A stretch of 64,000 nucleotides of DNA from Peromyscus leucopus (GCF_004664715.2 NC_051072.1:28633997-28697996), one strand, 5' to 3'. Positions 33,100 through 43,549 are shown, counted from the stretch's first letter. Numbers and translations are program-made. Notes: generated from the letters alone by a model not told the origin.

Positions 33100-33107
33100 G
33101 TAGGAGC

Positions 33108-33686
33108 CATTACATAGAACACAACAACAGAGCAATGTGTGTGGAGAACTCACCATGAAAGCCTCATTCATTTAACAACAAGAAGATAGTGTCTGATTTG
33201 TGTTTCTGTGCCAACTTTCAATAACTTAAGTTTACTAATGTGTCTTTTTATGTAAAATCATTTTCAAAGAGTAACCTATGTCACAAAACTCAGACTCTAA
33301 GTTATGTTTTGAAAGTTTTCAGTTTGGAGTCAATATTCATCATGCTTAAGGCATGCAAGTATGGTTGAAATAGATTATTCCTTCTTCTGTGAGTCATAAA
33401 CATAGGCATTACATTTGATATATGTCCAGAGAACCCCCAGATAAAGCAGGATTTATTTCAATCTAAAAGTAATCTCAGGAAAGTTGGAATTGCAAGTAAA
33501 TCTCAGCTCTTGTGCTCATTTGGACTACTGCTTATCTGGGAACAGTTTGCTCAAAACTTGCATCTTATGACTCCACAAACTATAAAATTTGCAGGAACAA
33601 TGAATGCAAATAAATATCTAGATACCAAATGTTCAAATGTAGAATATCATTAAAGTGAAAATTATAGCACCTTTGAGCCAAAAATT
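33108..33686. other. No gene seen
   Basis: AT-rich, nothing recognised. Confidence 0.45.

Positions 33687-33747
<61 letters not shown>
33687..33747. repeat. (TA)n microsatellite
   Basis: About 30 uninterrupted TA units after a short ACATA start. Confidence 0.97.
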
Positions 33748-33749
<2 letters not shown>

Positions 33750-33750
<1 letters not shown>

Positions 33751-33808
33751 AGTACTGGAAATTGAACTCAGAGCCATATGTAATTCTCTACCAATGAGCA
33801 ATATCTCC

Positions 33809-33811
<3 letters not shown>
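33750..33811 (-). mobile_element. ID/B4-like SINE fragment, antisense
   Basis: TACTGGAAATTGAACTCAGA and CTCTACCAATGAGCAATATC are the inverted ID-type head, bounded by (TA)n and (CT)n. Confidence 0.65.

Positions 33812-33851
<40 letters not shown>
33812..33851. repeat. (CT)n microsatellite
   Basis: About 20 CT units. Confidence 0.97.
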
Positions 33852-33853
<2 letters not shown>

Positions 33854-33884
33854 TTTCTTTTTTTCTTATCATTTTGTGGGTCCA

Positions 33885-33985
33885 TGTTATATGTGTATTG
33901 TCATGTGTATGAATGTGAGCATGTGTGTACCATGGAAGTCAGAGGACAACTTTAGGTGTCTGTCCATATCTTCCCCCTTACACCA
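33885..33985 (-). mobile_element. B4/RSINE-like fragment, antisense
   Basis: GTGTATGAATGTGAGCATGT, then GGAAGTCAGAGGACAACTTT and GGTGTCTGTCC, are typical of the inverted B4/RSINE tail region. Confidence 0.6.
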
Positions 33986-34026
33986 GACAGTTGTTCACTA
34001 TTGCATATACCAAGATAGTCAGCCCA

Positions 34027-34055
34027 GGGAGAGGGGGGGGGATGGGGGTGGGGAT
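34027..34055 (+). repeat. G-rich run with quadruplex potential
   Basis: Four G tracts (3, 9, 5 and 4 long) are separated by 1-3 bases, which fits the G3+N1-7 pattern. Confidence 0.85.
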
Positions 34056-34074
34056 GAGAATAAGAGAATATGAA

Positions 34075-34190
34075 TTTCATATAGCTCACACTGGTCTCAA
34101 ACTCACTATGTGGCCATAATGAATCTGAACTTCTTGACTCCACTTTCTGAGTGCTGGGATTCAGGTTGTATACCACCATACCCAATTTAT
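34075..34190 (-). mobile_element. Old B1 SINE, antisense
   Basis: ACTGGTCTCAAACTCACTAT, GTGCTGGGATTCAGGTTG and ACCACCATACCCAA are diverged antisense B1 text. Confidence 0.75.
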
Positions 34191-34719
34191 GTGACATGTA
34201 TTTTAAGAGCTAGCTAGTGGTGCTGCCCATTATCTTAGTTTTATGTTCTGTTTTGTTATTGTTGTTGTTATTATATTTTGTTTTGTTCCCTATTTCCTCA
34301 TCTGTTTTGTTTACTTATCCTCTGGCTTATATTCATATTTCCAGAAGTCACTTCACATCCTCTTTAAAGAAAAAAAACGAGATAAAAAAACACTAAACAG
34401 ATAAGTAATGTAAATTTTAAAAAGGTAAAGATGTGGATAGATTGAAAACTCTGACACCATGTTTGTTTTGGAAAATATCAATCAACAGAAATAAAGTGAT
34501 TGTCATGCATCAAGTATCATGTCTCATCTATTATATAAATATTTATGATAAATTAATGAGAGGGAATAACTCCTTTCACATTATATAATGAGTGCTCCTC
34601 GAATGTTCTGAATCAAATTATTGTAAGCTCTTTGAATCAACACTGAGGACTGGTAGAACTAAGGCATGTGGAAGATCTAGTTCTTCACAAACCTCCATCT
34701 TGCTTCCCCCTATGCCGAG
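34191..34719. other. No gene seen
   Basis: AT-rich with (GTT)n-like text near 34256-34270. Confidence 0.45.
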
Positions 34720-34930
34720 ACTATTTTATATCCCACCAGCACTGTGTAAATGTTTCCTACTGAGCACTCTCTCTCAGAGGCAGCTGTTGTTTCCTTGATG
34801 GCTGCCATTCTTATGGGGATGAGATAGAGTTACAATGCAGTTTTAGTTTATATTTTTTACGTGGTTAGTGATGGTGAACTTCTTTTCATATGATTATTGG
34901 CCACTTGTACTTCATCTTCTGATGTTGCGC
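34720..34930 (-). mobile_element. Ancient L1 3' end, antisense (tentative)
   Basis: TATCCCACCAGCACTGTGTA near 34729, GATGGCTGCCATTCTTATGG near 34797 and GTTAGTGATGGTGAACTTC near 34864 resemble the antisense 3' region of old mammalian L1s. Confidence 0.5.
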
Positions 34931-35513
34931 ATTCTAATGTTCGATGTTACAGAATGAGTGTAAGTGTCCCTTCCCAGAGACACCCAGCACCACATGGTGT
35001 CTCCAAACCTTCTGGAACTCCAGTCCTAGGACATCTAGTATCCTCTTCAGGCCTCTGAATTCTTTGCAAGTGTGTGTGCTGCACAGACATACGTGCCAGC
35101 AAAGCATCCAAACACATTGTAAAACAGAATTAAATATATCTTTCAAAAGATACCACAGTTTCATAGAGTAAGAGGTCACCACCTTACACCTGACTCAGGA
35201 AGCGCACAAGGCCACTGGCCTAGAGAAAGCAGTATTGCATGGCTAATCCTCTGTCTCCTCAATGCAGTCCCTGTCTTATCTAAGGGTTTTTGTCAGCCAG
35301 AATTAACAGCAGTTCATCTGCCTGCGTGGCTTTTTTGGGTTTCACTAGGCAGGGCTGTCCCCTTGATGCTCAAACAGCTCATGCTCCTCTTGGATTAGCA
35401 AGTTGAGACTGGATTCAGTCCCTGGAAATAGGTCTCTATATCTAATTTCTACAACAGGAAGCTGCTACAAGAGTCCTTCTCATTCCCAGTCAGATTTCTT
35501 TCCCATTTACATT
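34931..35513. other. No gene seen
   Basis: Single-copy-looking, slightly richer in GC than neighbours. Confidence 0.45.
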
Positions 35514-35527
35514 CTCCCATGCTTTTA

Positions 35528-35698
35528 TTTATTTATTTATTTATTTATTTTTGTTTTTTGAGACAGGGTTTCTCTGTGTAGCTTTGTACTTTTCCTGGAG
35601 CTTACTTGGTAGCCCAGGCTGGCCTCGAACTCACAGAGATCCACCTGCCTCTGCCTCCTGAGTGCTGGGATTAAAGGCGTGTGCCACCACCGCCCAGC
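35528..35698 (-). mobile_element. B1 SINE, antisense, with (TTTA)n tail and TSD
   Basis: A (TTTA)n tail side (35525-35551), TTTTTTGAGACAGGGTTTCT, CAGGCTGGCCTCGAACTCAC and GGATTAAAGGCGTGTGCCAC make a near-consensus B1. The flanks CTCCCATGCTTTTA (35514-35527) and CTCCCATGCTCTTA (35699-35712) are a 14-bp TSD with one mismatch. Confidence 0.95.
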
Positions 35699-35712
35699 CT
35701 CCCATGCTCTTA

Positions 35713-36024
35713 TTTTCTTACGTCTTTTGAAAATAAAGAGGATAAAGGCAAAAAAGCAAAATAATATGTAAAAAGAAGCAAAGGATTGGAATGGGAAAGG
35801 AAAGAAAGAGTAGAAAGCTCTGTATTCCAGAGGGACCTTTGGAGTGCAGGCTGAGTGACCGATGCCATTGGCAGACCTTGGGTTCTGTTGTATCTTCCAG
35901 ACTCCAGACTTTTGCCCTTTCCATTGTTCCCTGGCACCTAGATAGAAGCTCACCATCCCCCTCTATCTTGTGGAGACACAGGCAGGGCTGAATTTGATAA
36001 CAGAAAACAGTAAACTCAGAAAGG
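35713..36024. other. No gene seen
   Basis: Purine-rich single-copy-looking DNA upstream of an LTR-like block. Confidence 0.4.
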
Positions 36025-36400
36025 ATTGTTTGGATGGGAGTTCCACCTCAACCCCTGGCACCCTGGCACCCTGGCATCCCTATACCCAAAGAGTCTGGAA
36101 TATTTGGGTGGGAGCTCCACCTCACACAGCTCCTCTTCAAACCCACCCCTTCAAAGCCCTCCAAACACAGCCCCTCCCCCAGAGAGACTCAGGACGACTC
36201 CCACAGGGGATGTATAAGCAGCATTCCCGAAATGAGGCTCGTGGTTCTCAGTCTGTCCCCTTCTCCTTTTTGTGGGGGCCGGAATCGCCCTGGGATCATT
36301 TACCCATTAAACCTGGGCTGTTCAATTTGGTCTGATTCAGTTTGTTGTGACGGCGGAGAGGCCTTCAGCGGGCCTAAAACTTACCAGGAATTAGATAAAC
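36025..36400 (+). mobile_element. LTR-like block with TATA and poly(A)-like motifs
   Basis: Features are a C-rich upstream region with three tandem CACCCTGG copies (36058-36080), ATGTATAAGCAG near 36210 (TATA-like), GTGGGGGCCGGAATCGCCCT near 36273, and CCCATTAAACCTGGGCTG near 36302 (ATTAAA signal). GC content and CpG are above background. All three + frames are open for 60-150 codons because of the composition, not because of a gene. Ends and TSD are not defined. Confidence 0.5.
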
Positions 36401-39084
36401 TAGAGGGGACAACAGGATGGAGAAGCAGGCTAGTGATTCAAATAAGGTATGGAATGGCGGGCATGTGTTTGACTTTGGAGAAGAGGTAAGTGGAAGTCTG
36501 CCCTGAGGGGGAAAACACATTTAAATTTCTAATATTTTTCCCTGTAGACTTTTAGAGACAAAACTATGTATAAACAATAAAATGGAATATGATGGCTAAA
36601 GGACTTTTAATAAATAGCACAATCACAAAATGGAACAAGCTTCCCAGTGGAGGAGTTAGTGAGTTCCTCACTGGTATAATTTCCCAGACAGAAGCTAGCT
36701 CGTTGTCTACAAGATATTTTTAAATAGGGTTTTTTTTTTTCCATTTTAACAGACAGAGATGGCAACATTGCTCCCATTTTTTTAAAAAAAAATCTCTATG
36801 CTTAAATGCTGGGATGACTTTAAGGTATTCACCTTAAATGTTCCCTTAAATGTTTCCTTAAATATTCACCTTAATGTTCCCATGAAGCTGCTAGGTGTAG
36901 TCTGGTTTCTTCCAGGTTCAGAACCTTCTTGTAGGTGGCTCCCAGTCCACCAATGAGAGTCAAGGCCATCAGTATGGTGTGTTCCTGTTAGATATTATGA
37001 GCTCCAAGTAGAAATGCCTACTTTTTAAAAGTCTTCCTTGACCCCCCTTTGCAGTTCTGGAGAACTAGGAAATTGTTGATATTTCACATTCAGATAAGGC
37101 TGACATCGATAAGGCCTTCAACTGATCAATGGGGTCCATGCACATTCCATTTTTTAGGTAATCAGCTTTACTTAAAGTTTATTATTTTAAATGCTAATCT
37201 CATCTGTAAAATCTCTTCACAGAAGTGTCTTGTAAAACACTTGACCAAATATCTGGGTACCACTGCCAAGCCAATTTGACACAGGAAATCAACCAGTCAC
37301 AGACCTCAGGATAATAATGTACATGCTCAATAGCTATCAATCCTCTCATTCCCTAAGGAACTGAGTCACTGTGAGATCAATCAGCAGCCTACAAAGATCA
37401 CAGATGAGCCACCCAGGCCCCACGGCTCCTAAGCAACACTCATCTTTTCTTTAACTACAAGTGCTACTTGGGGAGTTTTAGTTTCTTTCTTGTGGTTTGA
37501 TAAAGGACATTGGTAATTGACAGAGCAACAGAATGATCCAAGTAAAATCCTGGCCCCTGATAACTGTAGTTTTAGAAAATTTATGCTGTACAGCTGTGGA
37601 ATTGAAGAGATAATAAATTGACCTAGTTACCTGGATTTGAATATGCCTGCTCTGAGTTCTAATTGCTTCCACTCTCTTGAAGTGTGAGTTACATTTTTGG
37701 TTAAGCTGTCTGTGGTGGGGAGATGGAAGAGGGTGACAGAAGACACACTGTAATAAAGTAAAACAGGTCAGTCACGGTAGCGGCCATCTTAACAAGGTGC
37801 TATTTGAGCAAAGATAAGGGAACATGCAAAAATCCAGAGGAAAGATTTTACAGCTGAAGAAACAACAAGTTTATAAGTTAAAGTTTGTTTGAGAAAGAGC
37901 AGGGAGTCCAGTGTGACTGGAGCAAACTGAGTTTGGGAAGACTAGTGGGAATGAGGAGCAGACTGAGTCCAGGAGAGACTAATGGGGATGAGATGGAGAG
38001 CGGAAGTGCATAGCTCAGAGTCTTATGTGTCATTTTTATTTGCATATTAGTTCAAATGGGGGCTTGCGGGGCAAAGGGATGGCATGATTTGGTTTTAAAA
38101 AGAATCCCATTTTTTAGATTTAGACTGTGTATTGGATCAAGACTGTTGGCAGTGAGAAGAGGAAGAATTGTTGAATCACAGAGACCAGTTGAGTCTATAA
38201 AGTACTGCAGCAATAGAGGTAAGATTCTGATGTTTCAAACTACCTGCTTCTTGACCTCTCTAAGAAGTAACAGATGCTAAACGTGGAGTTGGAGGGACAA
38301 AGGGACAAAGATGAGATAATGACCACGGAGGTTTGCGGTATCAGTAACTAGGTAGAAGTAGTTACTATCTTTACTCTCTATTGAAATGGTGACTGCAACA
38401 GCTATGATTGTAGCACAGTCAGGGACAGGGAATCCGAGTTCTGACTTGAATATAATTGGTGTTGATATGTCCAAAAGAAATCTATGTAACAATGACTCAT
38501 TGCTAGCCTGGAGATCTGCGGACAGATGAAGGTTTGGGATATGCATTCAAGATTTCTATCTATAGCTTTATTTTTCATTAGATTTGGCTAAACATTTATG
38601 AAACCCCTTACTATTTGCCAAGCACTGGTCTAGATATTTGAAGTACAGATAGTAAGAATATATTGTTTTCCTAATAAAATGGAAGAAATCAGCAAAAGTT
38701 GGTACATATCACAAGTGTAAGTACAAAGGCTTAGATGCAGGGAAAACAGAATAATTCCACACTTGAGATGATCCAGCAGGAGCTTCAGAGAGAATGTAAA
38801 CAATTGAGCTGGACTTGAAGGCTGGAAAGCTGCCGTGGGTAGACAAAGCAGGGTGTCCCAGGCAGAATACACACAGGAGTAAATGCAATTTCACTTTTTG
38901 TAAGGTAAATTATACTCTTATCACAGAGTAGTTACCTCAGTGCCTGATACATTTCTTCCTCCTAAATGGAAAATATAAAGAGCACATACTACTATAGACC
39001 TGTATATGGTCATCCATGAGAACCAGGGACATTTATTTCTGGAGTTAAAACATAGGAGATGCTCTTCATATAAATGACAAAATT
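36401..39084. other. No gene seen; ancient repeat-like traces
   Basis: A splice-donor-like AGAG|GTAAGT is at 36485/36486. At 38580-38890 the text (AAACATTTATGAAACCCCTT, GCCAAGCACTGGTC) resembles the L2-associated motif AACATTTATTGAGC...GGCACTG. At 37890-37980 a GAGACTAATGGGGATGAG-type phrase is imperfectly repeated. No exon is supported. Confidence 0.4.
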
Positions 39085-39164
39085 TGTCTTGTATTGGTTA
39101 CTTTTTTTCATACAATACGTGACAAAAAGCAATTAACAGGAAGTAGGCTTGTTTTTATTCCTTT
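39085..39164 (+). mobile_element. Rodent hAT-like repeat, first piece
   Basis: TGTATTGGTTACTTTTTTTC and ACGTGACAAAAAGCAATTAA resemble the start of a common rodent repeat (RCHARR1/RMER type, name from memory). It is broken by the SINE that follows and resumes near 39500. Confidence 0.5.
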
Positions 39165-39499
39165 TAATTTTTAATTATTTATTTAATGTAGATGTGTGCG
39201 CATGGTCATGGTGGGGTGCATGTGCACGTGTATGCTCATGTTTGCGGAGGTCAGAGGTCAACCTCAGGTGTCCTTTCTCCATCTACTCAGTAACTTTGAG
39301 ACAGTGTCTGTCAAACAGGTAAGAGTCTCTAATTAGGTTATGTTGAGTGCCAGTGAGCCCCAGAAATCCGCCTCCGAAATGCTGGTCGTGCACCACCAAC
39401 CTACAAAGCTCCATCTGCTACTACTGTTTGCTAGGGACTCAGGTCTTAGTGCTTGCACAGTAAGGACTTTAGTAACTGAAGTATCTCTCCATCCCTGGT
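39165..39499 (-). mobile_element. RSINE1/B4-like SINE, antisense, nested
   Basis: GGAGGTCAGAGGTCAACCTC near 39246, GTGCCAGTGAGCCCCAGAAA near 39348 and GTGCTTGCACAGTAAGGAC near 39450 are the inverted SINE in order. Confidence 0.7.
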
Positions 39500-39755
39500 T
39501 TATTTGGACTTGGAGCTGAAGAGGATCCGTCCACCATGGTGGGGAAGAGCAGAGCATCTGGTGAGATTTGTGTCCACAGTCGGGAAGCAGAGAGAGAAGA
39601 GCGCTAGTACTCAGCTCACTCTCTCCTTTTCCTTCAGCCAGAGCTCTTAGCCCTTGGAATGGAGCTGCCTGTCTCAGTTAATCCAATCTAGAAAGTCTCT
39701 CACAAAGCACCCAGAGGTTTGTCTCCCAGCTAGACCCTGTAAAGTTACATCCCAA
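39500..39755 (+). mobile_element. Rodent hAT-like repeat, second piece
   Basis: ACCATGGTGGGGAAG near 39533, CTCAGCTCACTCTCTCCTTT near 39613, TTAATCCAATCTAGAAAGTC near 39678 and CCAGAGGTTTGTCTCCCAG near 39711 continue the interrupted element. Confidence 0.65.
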
Positions 39756-41424
39756 CTTGTTTCTTTAACATCATACACAAGCCAGCGTACCTTTCCATAT
39801 GCTGTCTGAGAATGAATAGCATGTCTATAGAAGACAGGGTGGCATGTAAAGAAATCTGCTTTTGTGTCTCACAGAATGGGACGCTGCAGCTGAAGCCAGA
39901 GCAACGTGAGGACAATCCTTCCCTGTTTAAGCGTGACCCTGAAATCACCTTGGAGCATGATCAGAACTTAGGAAATCTTCCATGAGACCCTGTGACGTCT
40001 CCTAGACTAGATGACGATTTGCTCCGGGCTTGGAGAGAGGGGAAGCCGAAAGCGGAGAGAGCACAGGCAGGATGTAAGGAGATAGACTGGCGTTGCCAGA
40101 ATCCAAAGTGCATTCATGAAAGGCCACCTCAGACAGTGAAGTCAGCTTGTGAGGCCTGCCTGGTCTCCATTCCTGTCAGTACTGTCCTTTCAGTCAGCTT
40201 GGCACGCACAGACCACCCAGGAGGAGTTTTGCCTGGCCTCATGGTCTCCTTTCTCAGGTTTCTCTAGGTGGGTAACTCCCGCTTTAAAAGCTCCAGAGTC
40301 AGTGATCGCCACTGCTGCTCCATCAGAGCCTGCCTGGTAACCAAAGGATTGTGGGAGTCTCAGAGAAAGCCTGCCTGGGAAACTGAACCAGTTCAAGGCC
40401 ACTAAGCATCGCAAAACCTGTCCCTGACTGGGACAGGGATGAAACGTACCATTTCCAGAATCTTTCTCCCTTTCTGTATTCTAGAGCCAATAAGGTAGCT
40501 GAGACACAGCCGAGGCTCCTGGGAAGGACGCTAATGAAAAAGTTTCCAATTGTATGATTCCTTTGGTCCTGTGTTCCTAGGTTTTCACTCCACCCTTGAA
40601 ATGAAATGGATATTTTATTCTCTTGCAGTGTTTAGTCGTGTAACTGTGACTCTGGCTCTCAGTGCAATGGGGAAAGGGGGAGGGGGAGTCCCTTTGTAAA
40701 CTGAAACTGTAAGAAGGTTCTAGATAAGTGGTGTGACAATGAACTGTCAGTACAAAGTAAACAGCAAAAAGATCGCATGACCAGTTGCTTCTGCAGATAG
40801 GAGACAGTTCGACAGCCCCGAGCTGGACTTTTGTACCTTTGTACCCTTCTGCCTAGAGAAGTGAGTGGAAACTGACCTTTTGGTGCTTCACGAAAACACT
40901 GATGTACCACTCTGACTTTGGGAAGTGCTTTGACAACTCCTGCCTGGTTAATTTTTCAACAAACTGGAACGGGGTAGCAAGAGCCTGTGTCTGAGTAGTT
41001 AAAATTCTAACCCTAGGTCACCAAAGAGGACAAACCTCAGACTGGACCCTCGTCCTGCTTGCTGTCCCTGCAGGCCTGTGCTCTGTAATCTAGTTAGCTC
41101 TCTGCAAACATGCATGCATTCTCTGTAAGTTACCCAATTTTTCTCCACTTTTTAACCTCTCCGACAGGGAAGCTCCTTATTACTGTGTCCCAGTGACCAG
41201 GAGTTTGAAAATCAGGGCCAACTGGGTAACCCTGAGTAACGGCATGGTGGACTCATGACACTTCCCAAGGTGTCTTCTTCCGGCACCTGCAGGAGGTGCA
41301 CTTCTTCTCTGTGAGTGTCCTCTGAACACACAGCCCGCACTTGGGGACTTCTAGATCCAGCCTTCTGTCGGGGAACCCGGTGGGTGGAGAGCTGGGAGGT
41401 CTCCCGCAACTACCAATATTTTCC
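39756..41424. other. Repeat-free flank upstream of the CpG island
   Basis: Single-copy-looking DNA with GC rising toward the island and no SINE or L1. Candidate proximal regulatory sequence. Short frames (for example 39992-40267, +) show no coding signals. Confidence 0.5.
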
Positions 41425-41510
41425 TCTAGGAGGAGCCCCGCCGCCCAGTTGAGAGTGACGCGCACAACTCCGAACTCCGTGCCAGAAAGGCTTCATCCCA
41501 GCCCCGGGGA

Positions 41511-41783
41511 ATGAGTAGCGGGGGCGGCGCTCGGCTTCCCCGCAGCGGGTCCGGAGCCGGCCGCCCTCCACTCCCGCCGCCCCATCGCTCGGGCAGCCTG
41601 GAACCCCGCAGCCACGGCCCCTCGCTGAACAGAAGGCCGGCCGCCTTTTCCCACCCCTCCCCTCCCTGGCTCTCCCCTCCCCGCCTCCCTTCCCGTTTCA
41701 CCCCGCCCCCTTCCTCCTCCCCGAGCCTGACAGCCCACGAGCTGCCAAGCAGGGCGCAGCCATGGGAAGAGGAGGCGGTCTAG
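41511..41783 (+). CDS. Possible upstream ORF 1 (90 codons)
   Basis: A Pro/Ser/Arg-rich frame inside the CpG island with ATG at 41511. The composition simply mirrors the GC-rich DNA. It would be translated only if transcription starts upstream of 41511. It overlaps the start of the next frame in another phase. Confidence 0.15.
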   Translation: MSSGGGARLPRSGSGAGRPPLPPPHRSGSLEPRSHGPSLNRRPAAFSHPSPPWLSPPRLPSRFTPPPSSSPSLTAHELPSRAQPWEEEAV

Positions 41784-41962
41784 GGAGCGGCGGCACCGGC
41801 AGAGGCGGCTGCTACAGCGGCGGTGGTGGCGGCGACGGCTGCTGCTGAGCCCCGGCGACCGCGGGGACCCCGGGCTGGGGCCACGCGGGCCTGAGGCCTC
41901 GGCGCCAGCGGCCCCCGCGAGGACGCGAACCCGCGCTCTGTCTCCCGAGGCGAAACTCCGAG
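41650..41962 (+). other. Putative non-coding first exon
   Basis: The start is uncertain (no TATA, probably several start sites around 41650-41750). The exon would end at CCGAG|GTACTG (41962/41963). It carries GGC-rich tracts, a strong-context ATG with a 28-codon frame, and no long coding frame that crosses the donor, so the main coding start should lie in a later exon, probably beyond this window. The gene is unrecognised. The main alternative is an exon on the opposite strand. Confidence 0.5.
41762..41848 (+). CDS. Possible upstream ORF 2 (28 codons, strong Kozak)
   Basis: The ATG sits in GCAGCCATGGG, an almost ideal Kozak context. The 28-residue product is Gly-rich with a Cys-Cys end, stopping at TGA 41846-41848, and the frame lies in the putative first exon. 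If the exon is real, this frame would be expected to reduce translation of the downstream coding region. It could instead be chance in a GGC-rich tract. Confidence 0.35.
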   Translation: MGRGGGLGSGGTGRGGCYSGGGGGDGCC

Positions 41963-42194
41963 GTACTGGAGGGGGACTCCCGGGGAGTCCAGCTCTTATT
42001 TCCCCCACTTTGTGCCAGGAGACCTGGGAGTAGACCTGGGCATGCCAACTGTTTATGAAAATGAGGATCACTTTTATGTATTTGCCTAGATAATTTTCTT
42101 TTTTTTGCATGAGTTTGAGGTGGGCTGTATTCTACTCCTCTCAAAAGTTGTTTTTTGCTGATGGGTTGTTGTAACCCGATCCATGTCCTGGAAG

Positions 42195-42262
<68 letters not shown>

Positions 42263-43508
42263 GGCGCTGTGTGAAGCTGAAAGTTCATGGGGTCGACAAG
42301 GAATTGGGGGCGGCAGGCAAACCTTCCCAGCCTGGCTCCTGCTCCAACCAGGGTGTGAGGTGTGAGGTGCAAGGAGAGGCTTCCTCCTAAGACAGTTTTG
42401 TGAGTCTTCAAAGTTTCCCGAATGTATTTGTTTGCCATCATCAGCGTGCCAAGCTGGGGCAGGAATTGTCCAGGCTGCTGCTGCTGCTGTCAGAAGCGAG
42501 TCCCCGTCGTCCACGGGTGGAGAGACCCGGGGGACTTCTGAGGGTGGGCTGTAAGTGCGTGACCCCTGCAGCGTTCCGCCTTTGCACGTCTGTGCAGGCT
42601 TCAGTTGCACGCCGCCAGCAGAGGAGCTGGGGTCAGGAGAGTCACCACCATGAGTCTCCATGAACTGGGGTGGAAATTGTGGCAAGTCCAACTGTCCCAG
42701 CTCTGGACACAGTCGTGGTTATGAAATCAACCAGGCTCAAAGTTCTGATAGAACGGCAGAGAGAATCTTGAGCGCTGAGCGGGTGAGTGGGGTAGGTGCG
42801 TGTCTGAAAAGGGGGGGCGGCGGCGCTGGCTACATGCAGTGGGTTCAGGACAGGGCTAGCCACTTGTGGGTGCATGGGGGAAAACTATTTCTAGGCAAGA
42901 GCTTTATATATAGCGCTGGGGAGTGTGTCTGCAGTATCGGCTGCAGGGCTCCGTGGTCTGGCTCTAGTGTGTGTGCGTGTGTGTGCTGAAGGAGTGTGCC
43001 GTGTGTGGGTGCTGTGTGTATGGCACGTGTGTGGGAGCGCCCTGGGAGGTGTGTTGGCCTCCTGAGCCAGGGTGTGGAGAAGGAGAAAGAAACCGTAGAC
43101 TGGAAATGGTCGTTTCTGGAGCTCTCAGGAAAGCTGAGTGAGAGAGCATTTGAGCGTACAGGAGATAGATGCACATGTCGTTCCAGAACTTGAGAGATGA
43201 GGACAGATTTGTTGTGGGTCTCTGTGCCTCTCAGGGTGCTGCTGTTTGTGTCCGGGGGATAAGTGGTCTCAGGAGTGCTTACCCTTCAACTCCACGGGCT
43301 GTGTCTGAGACAGTGTTTACCTCTTCCTACAGAAATCGGATGTATAGTAGCAACTGTTGCTCCACGCTCCTTCCGACCTGGACCACTCAAGGTGTCCCTT
43401 TATTCTTGAGATGACAGCTACTGAAATATTTCCACAGATTAAAATGTTACATAGAAATGAAATAACATACCAGAAAATAGAGTACTGGATATGTATGTGG
43501 GTGTGCGT

Positions 43509-43510
<2 letters not shown>
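41963..43510 (+). other. GC-rich start of the putative first intron
   Basis: GC stays raised to about 43180. It contains the (TG)n at 42198-42261, a second G-rich patch (GGGGGGGCGGCGGCGCTGG near 42811), and a donor-like CGG|GTGAGT at 42782/42783 discussed as a possible alternative exon end. Long minus-strand frames here (41493-42110, 41812-42441, 42086-42691) reflect composition and the TG repeat. Confidence 0.45.
42198..42261. repeat. (GT)n microsatellite
   Basis: 32 uninterrupted GT units about 235 bp past the putative exon 1 donor. Confidence 0.97.

Positions 43511-43511
<1 letters not shown>

Positions 43512-43549
<38 letters not shown>
43512..43549. repeat. (TA)n microsatellite
   Basis: 19 TA units preceded by GTGTGCGTGTGA. 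Confidence 0.97.

Larger units (their letters stand above)
41425..41965 (+). promoter_or_regulatory. CpG-island promoter
   Basis: This is the only dense CpG block in the window; CpG is depleted nearly everywhere else. It has GC-box-like sites (GGGGGCGGCG near 41520, CCCCGCCCCC near 41701), a long C/T-rich + strand tract (41640-41735) typical of Sp/KLF-bound TATA-less promoters, and no TATA box at a sensible place. A transcription unit leaving to the right is preferred because the GGC-rich tract lies on the + strand and is followed by a donor-like site at 41963. Divergent transcription cannot be excluded. The gene is not identified. Confidence 0.85.

Noticed and set aside
35970..36489. Frames of 121 and 151 codons in overlapping phases
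   Set aside because: All three phases are open in a C-rich LTR-like block, so the openness is compositional.
41493..42691. Three long minus-strand frames (205, 209 and 201 codons)
   Set aside because: They run through the CpG island and the (GT)n array. Composition (Arg/Gly/Pro-rich, then His-Thr repeats) explains their length.
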